Shown here: positions 36,854 to 46,700 of the stretch, piece by piece
How positions within the stretch are numbered: position 1 is the stretch's first letter
How the letters are laid out: every line of letters begins with the position of its first letter
NCBI GenBank assembly: GCA_007694185.1
Contig: RECD01000101.1
Span: forward strand, 1-48,203
Direction: 5' to 3'
Length of the DNA stretch: 48,203 bases
Origin: Planctomycetaceae bacterium
GTDB lineage: Bacteria > Planctomycetota > Planctomycetia > Pirellulales > Pirellulaceae
The notes under the pieces: model-generated
What the model was told of the DNA's origin: nothing
Database searches by the model: none
The model's input: only the letters and a program-made list of their open reading frames with translations
Made by a program: the position numbers and the translations under genes

Positions 36854-39091
36854 TCACTTTTCGTTTGAGTCGAATAGCCGTGACCTCAAGTAATGATAGG
36901 CCAATGCCGTCATGTAGGCCCGCTGGCTATTGTTGGCCGCGCCGCCGTGACCGCCTTCGATGTTTTCGTAATACAAAACATCCTGACCAGCTGTCTCCAT
37001 CTTGGCCATCATCTTCCGGGCATGCCCCGGATGAACCCGGTCATCTCGCGTCGATGTGGTGAACAACACCGACGGGTATTTCCCAGCCGGATCGAAGTTT
37101 TGATACGGGGAATAAGTCCGGATGAAATCCCATTCGCCCGGTTTGTCCGGGTCGCCGTACTCCGCGACCCAACTGGCGCCGGCCAACAGCAGGTGATAGC
37201 GTTTCATGTCCAACAGCGGGACCTGACAGACCGCCGCGGTGAACAGTTCGGGATAACGGGTGACCATGTTGCCGACGAGCAACCCGCCGTTGGATCCCCC
37301 TTGAATCCCCAAGCGACGAACCGAAGTGACACCCCGTGCGATCAGGTCGCGGGCGACGGCCGCGAAGTCTTCATAAGCGCGCAACCTTTCGGCCCGCAGA
37401 GCCGCCTGGTGCCAGCGGGGGCCATACTCGCCGCCCCCACGGATGTTCGCGACGACGTAGACCCCGCCCGCGGCCAACCAACCTCTGCCGACTGTCGGGT
37501 TGTAACCGGGTGTCAACGAGATTTCGAAACCGCCGTATCCGTACAACAGGGTCGGGTTGTCGCCGTCCAGTTCCAACCCCTCGCGAGCGACCATGAAATA
37601 AGGAACCCGCGTGCCGTCGTCACTGGTAGCGAAGTGCTGAGTGACCTGCAAACCCGTCGCATCGAACTGATCCGGCAATCGCTTCAATACCTCCGGCTCC
37701 ACTCCCACCGTCCCCAGCGACAACGTCGTCGGCGTGAGATAACCGCTGGTGGTCATGAAGTACTCGTCGGATTCGTCCGCGTCGACGGCCGACACGCTGA
37801 CCGTGCCCAGCGACGGGGCGCCGACCAACGGTTCACGACGCCAACCCGATTCATCCCGAGTCAAGACCTCGATCCGGTTCTTGACGTCATCGAGGATATT
37901 GATCAACAGGTGATTGCGGGTCGGCGAATACCCGGCCAAGGAAGTCGTTTCGGTCGGTTCGAAGGCGACATCGAAATCACGTTTGCCGGCGAGGAAATCG
38001 TCGAACCGGGTGACCAACAGTGACCCCGCCGCGTATTCCCGCTGACCGACCTGCCAGGGTTCGCGGAGTTCCAGCAACAGGTATTCTCGGAAGACGTCCT
38101 TGTTGGCGGAATTCGGGGCGTCGATCTTGGTCAGCTTCAGATCGTCGTCGATCAGATAAAGCTCATCGTTGTAGAAGGCGATCGTCCGCCGCAAGAAGTT
38201 GCGCTCGAAACCGGGCGAATTGTCATGAACGGCGGAGATGTACATGTCCTCCGGCAGCCCCTCGTAGACCGTGGTCGCCTCCGCCATGGGCGTGCCCCGA
38301 CGCCACAATTTCGCGATCCGCGGGTAGCCGGAAATCGTCTTCGAGCCTTCACCGAAATCGGTGGCGATGAAAACCGTATCCCGATCGATCCAACTCATCC
38401 GCCCCTTCGCTTCAGGCTTTTCAAAGCCGCCCTCCACGAACCGCCGCGACGCGATATCGAACTCGCGGACCACCGTGGCGTCGGCACCGCCCCGCGAAAC
38501 GCTGATCAAGGCCCGGTCATAATTAGGCCGCAGCAGGCTGACTCCTGCCCAAACCCAGTTCTCGTCTTCCTCAGCGGCCAAGGCATCCAGGTCGAGCAGG
38601 ATCTCCCACTGTGGGTTTTCCTTGCGGTACTCCGCTGGCGTCGTCCGACGCCACAACCCCCGCACGTTCTGCCGGTCTCGCCAGAAATTGTAGTAGTACT
38701 CCCCGTAACGGCCGACGAACGGGATCCGCTGGTCCGAATCGAGGATCGTCAACAGGTCCTCTTTCAGGCGGACGAATTCGGAATCCTCGTCGAAGATCGC
38801 TTGAGTTTTCGCGTTTCGCTCGCGGACCCAGTCGAGCGCCGCGTCGCCCGTGACATCTTCTAAACCGAGATAAGGGTCTTCTTCCATGCTCACGTCAGAC
38901 ACCTTGGGCTGCGACTCGGGACTCACACTTTCCTCGGCTACGGTGGGAGCCGTCGACCCGCACAGGCAGGTCCATGCGGCGAACATGACAGCGGGAAACC
39001 GGCTTCGCAGCCGGTCGCAGAGCCCGCGAACAGGGTGGCGAGGGAACGTCCCCCCGACCGTATCAACCGGCGTCCTGACCAAGCGATTCAT
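36854..39091 (-). CDS. Exported prolyl oligopeptidase family serine peptidase (S9)
   Basis: 745 residues. An N-terminal export segment (FPAVMFAAWTCLCGSTAPTVA) follows a basic leader. A beta-propeller (about residues 75-480) begins EEDPYLGLEDVTGDAALDWVRERN, the usual S9A opening. The alpha/beta-hydrolase domain carries the catalytic Ser600 in GGSNGG, Asp near 683 in STRDDRVHPGH and His715 in EGGHGG. LLYGYGGFEISLTPGYNPTVGRGWLAAGGVYVVANIRGGGEYG is the typical oxyanion region. It cleaves short peptides, probably after proline, here in the periplasm. AGAGG about 10 bases before the ATG at 39091 supports the start. It converges with the phosphatase gene with under 50 bp between. Confidence 0.94.
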   Translation of the reverse strand: MNRLVRTPVDTVGGTFPRHPVRGLCDRLRSRFPAVMFAAWTCLCGSTAPTVAEESVSPESQPKVSDVSMEEDPYLGLEDVTGDAALDWVRERNAKTQAIFDEDSEFVRLKEDLLTILDSDQRIPFVGRYGEYYYNFWRDRQNVRGLWRRTTPAEYRKENPQWEILLDLDALAAEEDENWVWAGVSLLRPNYDRALISVSRGGADATVVREFDIASRRFVEGGFEKPEAKGRMSWIDRDTVFIATDFGEGSKTISGYPRIAKLWRRGTPMAEATTVYEGLPEDMYISAVHDNSPGFERNFLRRTIAFYNDELYLIDDDLKLTKIDAPNSANKDVFREYLLLELREPWQVGQREYAAGSLLVTRFDDFLAGKRDFDVAFEPTETTSLAGYSPTRNHLLINILDDVKNRIEVLTRDESGWRREPLVGAPSLGTVSVSAVDADESDEYFMTTSGYLTPTTLSLGTVGVEPEVLKRLPDQFDATGLQVTQHFATSDDGTRVPYFMVAREGLELDGDNPTLLYGYGGFEISLTPGYNPTVGRGWLAAGGVYVVANIRGGGEYGPRWHQAALRAERLRAYEDFAAVARDLIARGVTSVRRLGIQGGSNGGLLVGNMVTRYPELFTAAVCQVPLLDMKRYHLLLAGASWVAEYGDPDKPGEWDFIRTYSPYQNFDPAGKYPSVLFTTSTRDDRVHPGHARKMMAKMETAGQDVLYYENIEGGHGGAANNSQRAYMTALAYHYLRSRLFDSNEK

Positions 39092-39127
39092 CGGGGAAAA
39101 ACCTCTCGCGAGCGTACCGAAGGGGAC

Positions 39128-40276
39128 TCAGACGATCGATTCTAGCAAGTCGACGATTTGCTCGTGGGTGACCCGACGCGGATTGTTTCCCAACCGCTGC
39201 GGGTTGACCTTTCCCGCGATCCGCTCGATGGTCTCTCGGTCCGAAATCCCCCAACCGCTCAATCGGGTTTCACATCCGAGCCGGCGGACGAAGTTGTCGA
39301 TTTCACGACTCGCCTGCTCCGCATCGGCGCAATCGAGCAAGTCGAGGATCATCGCGATCCGGGCGCGAACCGACTCCACACCGCGGGGGTCCTGGTTGTC
39401 GGCCGCCGTGACGCCGGCGTTGTGAACCAACAACGGGCCGAGTGTCAGCGCGACGGCCTGACCGTGTGGCACGCCATGATCCGAGGTGAAGGCGTACGAA
39501 ATCGCGTGCGGCGCGGTGGTGCGGGTCAGATTGATCGCCCTCCCCGCCAAGTGCGAGGCCCGGCACATCGCGGCCCGTGAGGCCGAATCCGGACACCGCA
39601 CCGCAGCCTCCAAATGATGCCACGCCAACCCGATCGCCTCGACCGCGTAGCCGACGCTGCGATCGGTCGCCGCGACGCTCCAGAGCGATTCGATCCCTTG
39701 GCAGAGGGCGTCCAGACCGGTGTGTGCGGTGATGCTCGGGGGCAGCGTGGCGGTCAACGCCGAGTCGAGGACGCAAGCCCGAGGCAACAGTTCGGGCGAG
39801 TCGATCGAACACTTGATGCCGTCGACATACAGGACCGCGAACTGAGTCGCCTCACTGCCGGTGCCGGCCGTCGTCGGTACAGCCAGCAGCGGCAGTGCCG
39901 GCCGGTCCGTTCGAGCCCTCCCGGAGACTAACTCACGGACGTCAGCGGACTGGGGAGCCGACCACGCGATCAACTTCGCCAAGTCGATGGCCGTCCCACC
40001 CCCGACGGCCAACACCGCATCGGTGGGTCTTGATCGATAACGCGCCAGCCCCACGAGCAACTGGTCCAGCTTCGGGTTGGGGTCGAAGTCTTCGAACATC
40101 ACAACCGGGATATCACGGAGCAGCGGCGCCAGACGGTCGCGCGCGCCGGAAGCCTGAAACGCGACCCGATCGGCGACCAGCATCAGCGAGCCGGTGCCGA
40201 GTGATCGCAGCACGTCGCCGACACCCCCAAGGTCACTCAAGCAACGCTCGTCCGTCATCTCGGCGGTGCCGCTCAT
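39128..40276 (-). CDS. Iron-containing (group III) alcohol dehydrogenase
   Basis: 382 residues. The ATG at 40276 overlaps the mtdB stop (ATGA), showing translational coupling. An N-terminal nucleotide-binding half (LAVGGGTAIDLAKLIAWSA, LLAVPTTAGTGSEATQFAVLY) precedes the metal-binding helical half (HTGLDALCQGIESLWSVAATD, APHAISYAFTSDHGVPHGQAVAL with the ligand histidines). Such enzymes interconvert aldehydes and alcohols with NAD(P). Its coupling to mtdB and fae suggests an aldehyde or alcohol that feeds or drains the formaldehyde pool, but the substrate is unproven. Family members in phosphonate metabolism (phosphonopyruvate-derived aldehydes) are an alternative. Confidence 0.9.
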   Translation of the reverse strand: MSGTAEMTDERCLSDLGGVGDVLRSLGTGSLMLVADRVAFQASGARDRLAPLLRDIPVVMFEDFDPNPKLDQLLVGLARYRSRPTDAVLAVGGGTAIDLAKLIAWSAPQSADVRELVSGRARTDRPALPLLAVPTTAGTGSEATQFAVLYVDGIKCSIDSPELLPRACVLDSALTATLPPSITAHTGLDALCQGIESLWSVAATDRSVGYAVEAIGLAWHHLEAAVRCPDSASRAAMCRASHLAGRAINLTRTTAPHAISYAFTSDHGVPHGQAVALTLGPLLVHNAGVTAADNQDPRGVESVRARIAMILDLLDCADAEQASREIDNFVRRLGCETRLSGWGISDRETIERIAGKVNPQRLGNNPRRVTHEQIVDLLESIV

Positions 40277-41154
40277 GCACTCACCAAGGCCTTGGCCAAA
40301 GCGAGGATCTCGGCCGCGTCGAGTACCCGGTCGTTCGCCGCGAACAGTTCTGCTACCGCTCGGCGATGAACCTTCATCTTCAACCCGCCCACACCGATGG
40401 CGCCGTAGACAATCCGACCATCCCGCTCGACCGCCTTGTCCGTCACACCGATCCCTCCCAACCCCACGGGCGGGACGGCGTTCAGATCGATCGCGACCCG
40501 GCAGGAAGGAGGTGCCGACTTCAAGGTCTCGGCATCGATCAATTCGACTCCTGCCGCGCCGCAGGCGATCACCACGTGAGCGCCCGCGAGCGCTTGACGG
40601 GCGGACTCCGGCCCATCCGCTTGGAAACCGCGAACCTTCGCGTCGGCGATCCCGCCGATCCGCTCGCGGACCGCTTCACAGGCCGCATCGGCTTTGGCTT
40701 GAGTCCGCGAGACCAACCAGACTTCCGCCCCTTCGAGCGCAGCCATTTCGGCGACGCGTCTGCCGACCGGGCCGGTGCCGGCCCAGACGGCGACCACCGC
40801 ACCGGACAGGTCGAGATGTTTCGCCGCCGACATCACCGCGGCCGCCGCGGTCGTGTTGCAACCGTTGGCATCGAGCATCACGGAAACACGAACCGGGCCG
40901 AAGAAACAGCCCCGAGCCCGCAGGAAAACCGCCTCTGCGGCCGCGACGTCGCTGCCGCCGACGAACAGGGCGGTCGAGGCCAATTCGGCCCCGCCTCGAG
41001 TGAACATCGCCCCATGAACCAGCGGCGTGACGTTGTCAGGCGTCACACCGCCGTGGCGAAACAGTTGATCCACTCCGGAATCGACCGCCACCACGGCATC
41101 GAAGGTACTCGGGGCGGTGTCCGTATCGAGTTGGATCAAAATCTTCGGCGACAC
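40273..41154 (-). CDS. mtdB: NAD(P)-dependent methylene-H4MPT dehydrogenase
   Basis: 293 residues from a GTG at 41154. It oxidises methylene-tetrahydromethanopterin to the methenyl form. Landmarks: KILIQLDTDTAPSTFDAVVA, YHYGGV-like FRHGGVTPDNVTPLVHGAMFTRG, VSVMLDANGCNTTAAAAV, and the nucleotide-binding AVWAGTGPVGRRVAEMAALEG. ACGAAGVELIDAETL and AIDLNAVPPVGLGGIG follow. The match to MtdB/MtdA of methylotrophs and planctomycetes is clear by these motifs; MtdB is chosen because of the neighbouring fae and the group. It lies 87 bp downstream of fae on the same strand and overlaps the dehydrogenase gene behind it. Confidence 0.9.
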   Translation of the reverse strand: MSPKILIQLDTDTAPSTFDAVVAVDSGVDQLFRHGGVTPDNVTPLVHGAMFTRGGAELASTALFVGGSDVAAAEAVFLRARGCFFGPVRVSVMLDANGCNTTAAAAVMSAAKHLDLSGAVVAVWAGTGPVGRRVAEMAALEGAEVWLVSRTQAKADAACEAVRERIGGIADAKVRGFQADGPESARQALAGAHVVIACGAAGVELIDAETLKSAPPSCRVAIDLNAVPPVGLGGIGVTDKAVERDGRIVYGAIGVGGLKMKVHRRAVAELFAANDRVLDAAEILALAKALVSA

Positions 41155-41241
41155 GATCGGCCTCTCGTTGTGGGCCGGCGGGCACGAAACGGCTGGGTCG
41201 CCGGCCCGCGAGACCCACTCACGAGATCCGATGCGGACCGA

Positions 41242-41739
41242 TCAGAAACCCTTGAACGGGTGCGAAGCCGCGTCCTTGAAACCGAGCATGTCGTCGACCG
41301 AAGGGCTGCCCTTCATCGCGTTGGCGATCGCCTGCTTGGTGGCGTCGTAGTTGTACTCGTAAATCTTCTGGTCGTTTTCGGCGGCCGGGTGGATGAAGAC
41401 GCCACAGACGATCAGCAGGTCCTCGGCCTGATCTTTCGGGATCACCCCTTCGCCGACGCTGTCCGCGACCGCTTTGGCGACCGCGTACTGGGCCGGTCCG
41501 AACATCTGCATGACCGGCTTCATCGACTTCATCGTGACCTTGGTGATCATGACCGTCGCAGGCTTGACCGGCTTGTTCGGCTCCAACACAGCCAACAGGT
41601 TCGTGTGGCCTTCGCTTTGGGTCGACAAGGCGTTGGCGAACGCGGTACCGACCGGGCTGTCTTTGCTGCCGATCATCAGGTCGATGTGTGCGATTTCGTT
41701 TCCGTCGCCCGCCAGGGCTTCACCGATGTAGAACTGCAT
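41242..41739 (-). CDS. fae: Formaldehyde-activating enzyme
   Basis: 165 residues from the ATG at 41739, where family similarity starts (MQFYIGEALAGDGNEIAHIDLMIG); the frame open to 41922 is rejected. It joins formaldehyde to H4MPT, the first step of the H4MPT oxidation pathway. Conserved parts: His18 in NEIAHID (the catalytic histidine position), GSKDSPVGTAFANAL, TNLLAVLEPNKPVKPATVMITKVTMKS, MFGPAQYAVAKAVADSV and the C-terminal FIHPAAENDQKIYEYNYDATKQAI. Length is typical. First gene of the fae - mtdB - dehydrogenase run and divergent from the ATP-grasp gene across 75 bp. Confidence 0.96.
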   Translation of the reverse strand: MQFYIGEALAGDGNEIAHIDLMIGSKDSPVGTAFANALSTQSEGHTNLLAVLEPNKPVKPATVMITKVTMKSMKPVMQMFGPAQYAVAKAVADSVGEGVIPKDQAEDLLIVCGVFIHPAAENDQKIYEYNYDATKQAIANAMKGSPSVDDMLGFKDAASHPFKGF

Positions 41740-41814
41740 TGCGAGAACTCGTGGGTTGAGGGTGGAGGAGTGGGTTGGTTGCTGCTTGAATCCGGCTGAC
41801 CAAATCTGCCGCAG

Positions 41815-43353
41815 ATGGTAACAAACGTGACCCTTCACGCAAGAACCCGCCCTCCCGACGCCGTCTTCACCACCAGCCCGAATGAGCCCCTCCGCTTGAA
41901 TTCGCCTTATTCTGAACCGCATCCGGATCCTCGGCCGACCCTCATTTTGATGGGCGGATCGGTGAGAGCGGCGGCATTCGATGCCGTTACGGCCGGTTAT
42001 CGCGTGATCTCACTCGATCGTTTCGGTGACGCCGACTTGCGAGCGATAAGCGATCACTGGGAACCGCTGAACGATCAGACGGACTGGTCGAACCTGCCGG
42101 GCGACCCGGGGGCTCCGATCGTTCCGACCGGCGGGTTTGCCTGGCCGCAGGAAGAGTATCGAGCCGAGCGGAAGTCAGCAAGTGACGGGACGACGCCCAC
42201 AGCGATCGCGCACCCAGCAGCCTTTAGCGATCAAGCCCTTCGGATAAGTGGCGGTGGGCCGGAACACCGAGACGGCCGCGGGCTGACCGGTTGGGCAAGC
42301 CGCGTCTTGTACCCATCCGCCGCTCGGATCCGGGAACTGCAAGATCCGGCCCTGTTGGCATCGATCGCGGCCGAATCCGGTATTGGGTTCCCGATCACCC
42401 GGGAGCTGACCGCCGCGAATCTCGCCGCGATTCGAGACCCAGAAAACTGGCTGATCAAGCCGATCGGCCGCACGGGTGGTGCGGACATCCGGTTGCTAAC
42501 GAGCGTCATGCGGGTGTCGGGAAGGAACCGATCCCCATCGGAGCTTGCTCGCGCTGCCGCCGAATCGTCCTCGGCCACTTCGTTCACGGCCAACACATCG
42601 GTGGCTGAGGCGAAACCGAATGTGTTGCAGCGACGAGTCGCCGGCCGGTCCATCGGTGTCAATTACTTCGCTCGCCACCGTGCCGGCCGACTCGAAGTCC
42701 GCCTGTTGGGAGTCTTTGCGGGGCTGACCTACCGCCACCTGCCAGCCCACCGCTGGCTTTACGCCGGATCTTGCGGCCCCTGCGGTGAGCGGTGGGCCGA
42801 GTGGCCGCTGTCGCAAATGCGATTGAGCGACCTCGGGAACCGGATCGCCGCGAGGTTCGGCCTTGTCGGGCTGTTCAACGTCGACCTGATCCGCTCCCCC
42901 GACGGTTCGCTGACCCTGCTCGAAATCAATCCCCGCTACTCCGCTTCGATGGAACTGCTCACCGGGTACCGTTCGCTGCCGCCGACATCGTTGATCGATT
43001 GGCATGTCGCGGCACATGCGGAACGGGCGGGGGCGCTCCGGACCGCTGCCGCCGACGGACGCGTGGGTTGGCGAGACCGCGACGTGTCGCTCGTTCCGGC
43101 CGGCCTGCGAGCTTGCAAGCGGATCGTCTATGCCCGCCACGACCACCCGCCCCGCGACCCGCAAGGCTGGCTCGCCCTCGCGGAACCGGAACGATTCCGT
43201 CCGCTATCGGTCTCGCTCCACGATCTGCCGTCGGCCGCGACCGCCGCAGGCTTCCCGCTCCTGACGGTGATCGTCCGCGGCCACGCCCCGATCGCCGAGC
43301 AACTGCAAGTCTCCGCCGTGATCGACCGGCGCCTAAATTGTCCCAAAAACTAA
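41815..43353 (+). CDS. ATP-grasp protein of the H4MPT-cluster type (COG2232-like)
   Basis: 512 residues from ATG 41815; the first 45 are weakly conserved and a later start is possible. TLILMGGSVRAAAFDAVTAGYRVISLDRFGDADL is the opening typical of the ATP-grasp protein that travels with H4MPT genes (the group called ORF17 in methylotrophs). The ATP-grasp core follows: NWLIKPIGRTGGADIRLL (ATP-binding lysine), VLQRRVAGRSIGVNYFA, VGLFNVDLIRSPDGSLTLLEINPRYSASMELL with metal-binding Glu and Asn. It probably makes an amide or ester bond in cofactor biosynthesis (methanopterin or methanofuran), judged from family and place only. It shares a divergent promoter gap with fae. Confidence 0.82.
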   Translation: MVTNVTLHARTRPPDAVFTTSPNEPLRLNSPYSEPHPDPRPTLILMGGSVRAAAFDAVTAGYRVISLDRFGDADLRAISDHWEPLNDQTDWSNLPGDPGAPIVPTGGFAWPQEEYRAERKSASDGTTPTAIAHPAAFSDQALRISGGGPEHRDGRGLTGWASRVLYPSAARIRELQDPALLASIAAESGIGFPITRELTAANLAAIRDPENWLIKPIGRTGGADIRLLTSVMRVSGRNRSPSELARAAAESSSATSFTANTSVAEAKPNVLQRRVAGRSIGVNYFARHRAGRLEVRLLGVFAGLTYRHLPAHRWLYAGSCGPCGERWAEWPLSQMRLSDLGNRIAARFGLVGLFNVDLIRSPDGSLTLLEINPRYSASMELLTGYRSLPPTSLIDWHVAAHAERAGALRTAAADGRVGWRDRDVSLVPAGLRACKRIVYARHDHPPRDPQGWLALAEPERFRPLSVSLHDLPSAATAAGFPLLTVIVRGHAPIAEQLQVSAVIDRRLNCPKN

Positions 43354-43780
43354 GCAAGCCCGGTCCTCCCCCTCCGAAAGGTGCCACCCACTTTTCACCG
43401 AAAGGTGCCACCCACTTTTCGGACGCCCCGAGGGCGATGGCGGCGCGGCCCTCCCTCCGGAAAGTGCCACCCACTTTTCGGAAAGTGGCACCCACTTTTC
43501 GTCCCAACTTTGGGCGGGCTTACCGAGGGCGATGGCTGCGGACGCATCCCACGTCACTGCTTGTCCGTGACTTATCGGTCATCGGTCGCTCGGTCATCGC
43601 GGCGACCGGATCGAAAAGGGAATGGCTTCCCAAAACTGACGAGTTGAATGCGGCTTACGAAACGGTATCGGCGGGTACAGTCAACCGTGTTACATTGACG
43701 CCGCCGGGTCAGCCGAATTGCTCTGCTCGGTCGACGGAGTGCGATCGTTGAAGCCAAACCAAGAATCGGAAGAGGGATGG
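43354..43780. other. Intergenic region with palindromic repeats before the SNF2 gene
   Basis: About 430 bp. The left third holds four palindromic repeat copies (43374-43501). Between about 43502 and 43780 I see no repeat or RNA; the promoter of the helicase gene should lie there. Confidence 0.6.
43374..43501. repeat. Cluster of four REP-like palindromes
   Basis: Four copies at 43374-43396, 43398-43422, 43457-43481 and 43479-43501, all in the same orientation and all containing GTGCCACCCAC or GTGGCACCCAC. The second copy folds with left arm CCGAAAGGTG, loop CCACC and right arm CACTTTTCGG (10 pairs, one of them G-T). The third has left arm CCGGAAAGTG with the same loop and right arm, keeping 10 pairs with the G-T at a different place, so pairing is preserved despite base changes. 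The copies are paired at about 22-24 bp spacing. Confidence 0.85.
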
Positions 43781-46700
43781 ATGGGCCGGAAAAGACGTGG
43801 GAGTCGCAGCAACGGCGGCGGTTTTCTACCCAGCAACATCGCGGCCAGGCTGCGGAAGGTGCTCGCCGGCGGGAATGTGAATCTCGACGATTTCACCTCG
43901 TCAAACCTCGGGAATCTGTTGGAGGCAATTCCAGACGAACCGCGTAGGGTCGCTCGCGAGATCCCCAAGTCTGGACAATGGGAGTTGGCTGTCGAGGAGA
44001 TTGTTGAATCGCTGCCGGACGAATGTCAGGGCATTGCGGGGTACGACAACGCTTCCTACCGAATCGATCGCGTCTACGCGTGCGGAGAGATCCAGGGCAG
44101 GTGGACATATGACGACGAAACCTTTGAAATCTTTGTCAACTGCGGCGGCGAACTGCCCCCCGCAGGATGCTCGTGCGAGGCTTCTGACGGCCAACACCCG
44201 TGCATGCACATCGCCCAGTTTCTTTACTTCCTCAGCCGTCAGTTGCAATATGAAACCGCTCCGCTGAGCGTTCGAATCAACCGCGACGATTTCACTCCCG
44301 GCACCCCTTCACGTGATCGGTACCGGCCTGACCGAGGCTTACTGGCGATCGCCCGCCTCGATGACATCCTGGTCCGCGCCTCGAGCCGTCCGGCGGCGGC
44401 CCGTCTCGAATCGGAGGGTTTGCCGGCGTTGGCTGAGGTATCCCTGGAACGGATCGCGTGGACGGTGAGCGGGAATGGCGGGGTGCTTGAGGTGCGTCCG
44501 CTGCTCCAGCAGCAAAAGAAACGGGGCACCGGGTACACCCAAGGCCGTAAGCTAGCTTTGGAACGACTCAAGACAGACGCCGATTTGCCGCTGACACCGG
44601 CGGATCGCGAGATCGTCAACGAGATCTCGGTCCGCAAAGAGGGCTATGGGTACAATTTGTCGTGGAGTCTCGATCCGATCGAGGCGATCCAGCGATTGGT
44701 CGGTCACCCGCATGTTCTCTGCAACGATCAGCCTTGTCTGGTCAAATCCAGCGAGTTCTATCTCGAACTGATGGAAGACAACGGCTTGTGGCGTTTCTTT
44801 CTTCGCGTGGAAGGGGCTGATCGCCTGGCGGGACCTGTGTTTACGACTGACGAGACGCTCGTCCACATCGATCAGAAGACGCCTCAGGTCCTGTTTGGTC
44901 GTTTGCCTGCCTGCGGGTTTCAACCCCTGCGGGCGTTGCTCCAACTTGCCCCGGTCCAAAGCAAGCACGCCGAGTCGTTATTCGAAAAGGCTCGGCGTCT
45001 GCAAGCGGTTCTACCGCTCCGGCTACCCGAGCAGGTCGGCGGCAGGATCGTGCATGAAGAGTTTCGCCCTGCCTTGTTATTGAGATCCCGTGTCGACGGG
45101 TCGCTCGATTATGGGTTGCGGGTGCGGAGCGCTGACGGACGGTTGCTCCGACCGGGCGGTGACTCGACGCTCCGCCCCGACAAGATCGCGGGTGAACCGG
45201 TGCAGCGACAGCGAAACGTCGCCGCCGAAACCGAACGCTGCCTTCGGCTGGCTGACGATTTGGGTATCGACCCTCGGCCATCCGATCATTGGCACGGGTC
45301 GATTCGCGATTTCGCCAGCGGGTTGAAGCTCGTGGAATCGCTGCCGTCGCTCGGCGATGAGGTCGAAATCCTGTGGGACGAGTGCGGCGAAAAGCCCTTG
45401 ACGGTGCTCGGTCACCTGACCAGCAAGAATGTCCGAGTCGATATCACCAGCAAACGGAATTGGTTCGGGATCACGGGCAAGTGTGATATCGGGGGGCGGT
45501 CGATGCCGCTCGACAAGTTGCTGCAAAGCCTCCCGCAGGGTTCTGATACCGAGAACATTCGGGGCGATTATGTTCGCATCGCCAGCGGCCAATGGGCGAG
45601 GGTTTCGGAAAACCTCCGCAAACGGCTCGAACGGCTTCGCGATGTGACTTACGAAAACCGCAAGTCGCTCGCCGTGGATGCCACCGCAGCGCCGGCGATC
45701 CGGGACCTACTCGACGGCGACATCGAGGTCAAAGCGACCAAAAATTGGCACGAATGCTTGGCGCGACTCGGACGCGCTGAGCAACTCGACCCCCAGTTGC
45801 CGTCAGGCCTGCAAGCCACGCTCCGCGATTATCAGATCGACGGCTACAAATGGCTCCGGCGGTTGGCCGAATGGGGAGTCGGCGGAGTCCTGGCGGACGA
45901 CATGGGCCTCGGGAAGACGCTACAGACGCTCGCCGTGCTGCTCGACCGCCGCGACAACGGACCGACCTTGGTGATCGCGCCTACTTCCGTCGGGTTCAAT
46001 TGGGTCCGCGAGACCGAACGGTTCGCTCCCGAACTTCGACCACACTTGTACCGCGAAACCGAACGAGCTGATTTTCTCCCCGGCGTGGGACCGGGCGACC
46101 TCGTCGTCTGCAGCTACGCGCTGGCCCTCCGAGACGCCGACGCATTGGCGAAGGTCAAGTGGGGCACGCTCGTGATGGACGAGGCTCAAGCCGTCAAGAA
46201 CAGCCGCAGCAAAACGGCCCAGGCGATCGCCGAGTTCGACGCCCAATGGACCGTAGCGCTGACCGGCACGCCGGTCGAAAACCATCTCGGGGAATTGTGG
46301 AGCCTGTTCCATGTCGTTTCCCCTGGCGTCTTCGGCGGCTGGGAGCAGTTCCGTCGCCGCTACGCTTTGCCGATCGAAAAACACGCCGACGCCAACGCCC
46401 GGGCGTTGCTGGCCACGCGTCTGCAACCTTTCGTTCTGCGGCGAACCAAGTCGGAGGTGTTGACGGAATTACCGCCGCGCACCGAAATGAACCTGTATGT
46501 CGAACAGAGTGCGGAGGAACGGCAGCAATACGAACGCGTTCGGCTTTCGGCACTGGGCGAGATCGACGAGATCGCGTCACTGGGAAGCGTCCAAGACCAA
46601 CGCTTCAAGCTGCTCGCCCTGATCACGCGACTGCGGCAATTCGCATGTCACCCCGGGATCGTCAACAAACAGTGGACCGGTTCGTCGGCAAAACTCGATC

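Noticed and set aside
43374-43501. CRISPR-like array
   Set aside because: Only four short palindromes with spacing of a few to 35 bp, no regular spacers and no cas genes.
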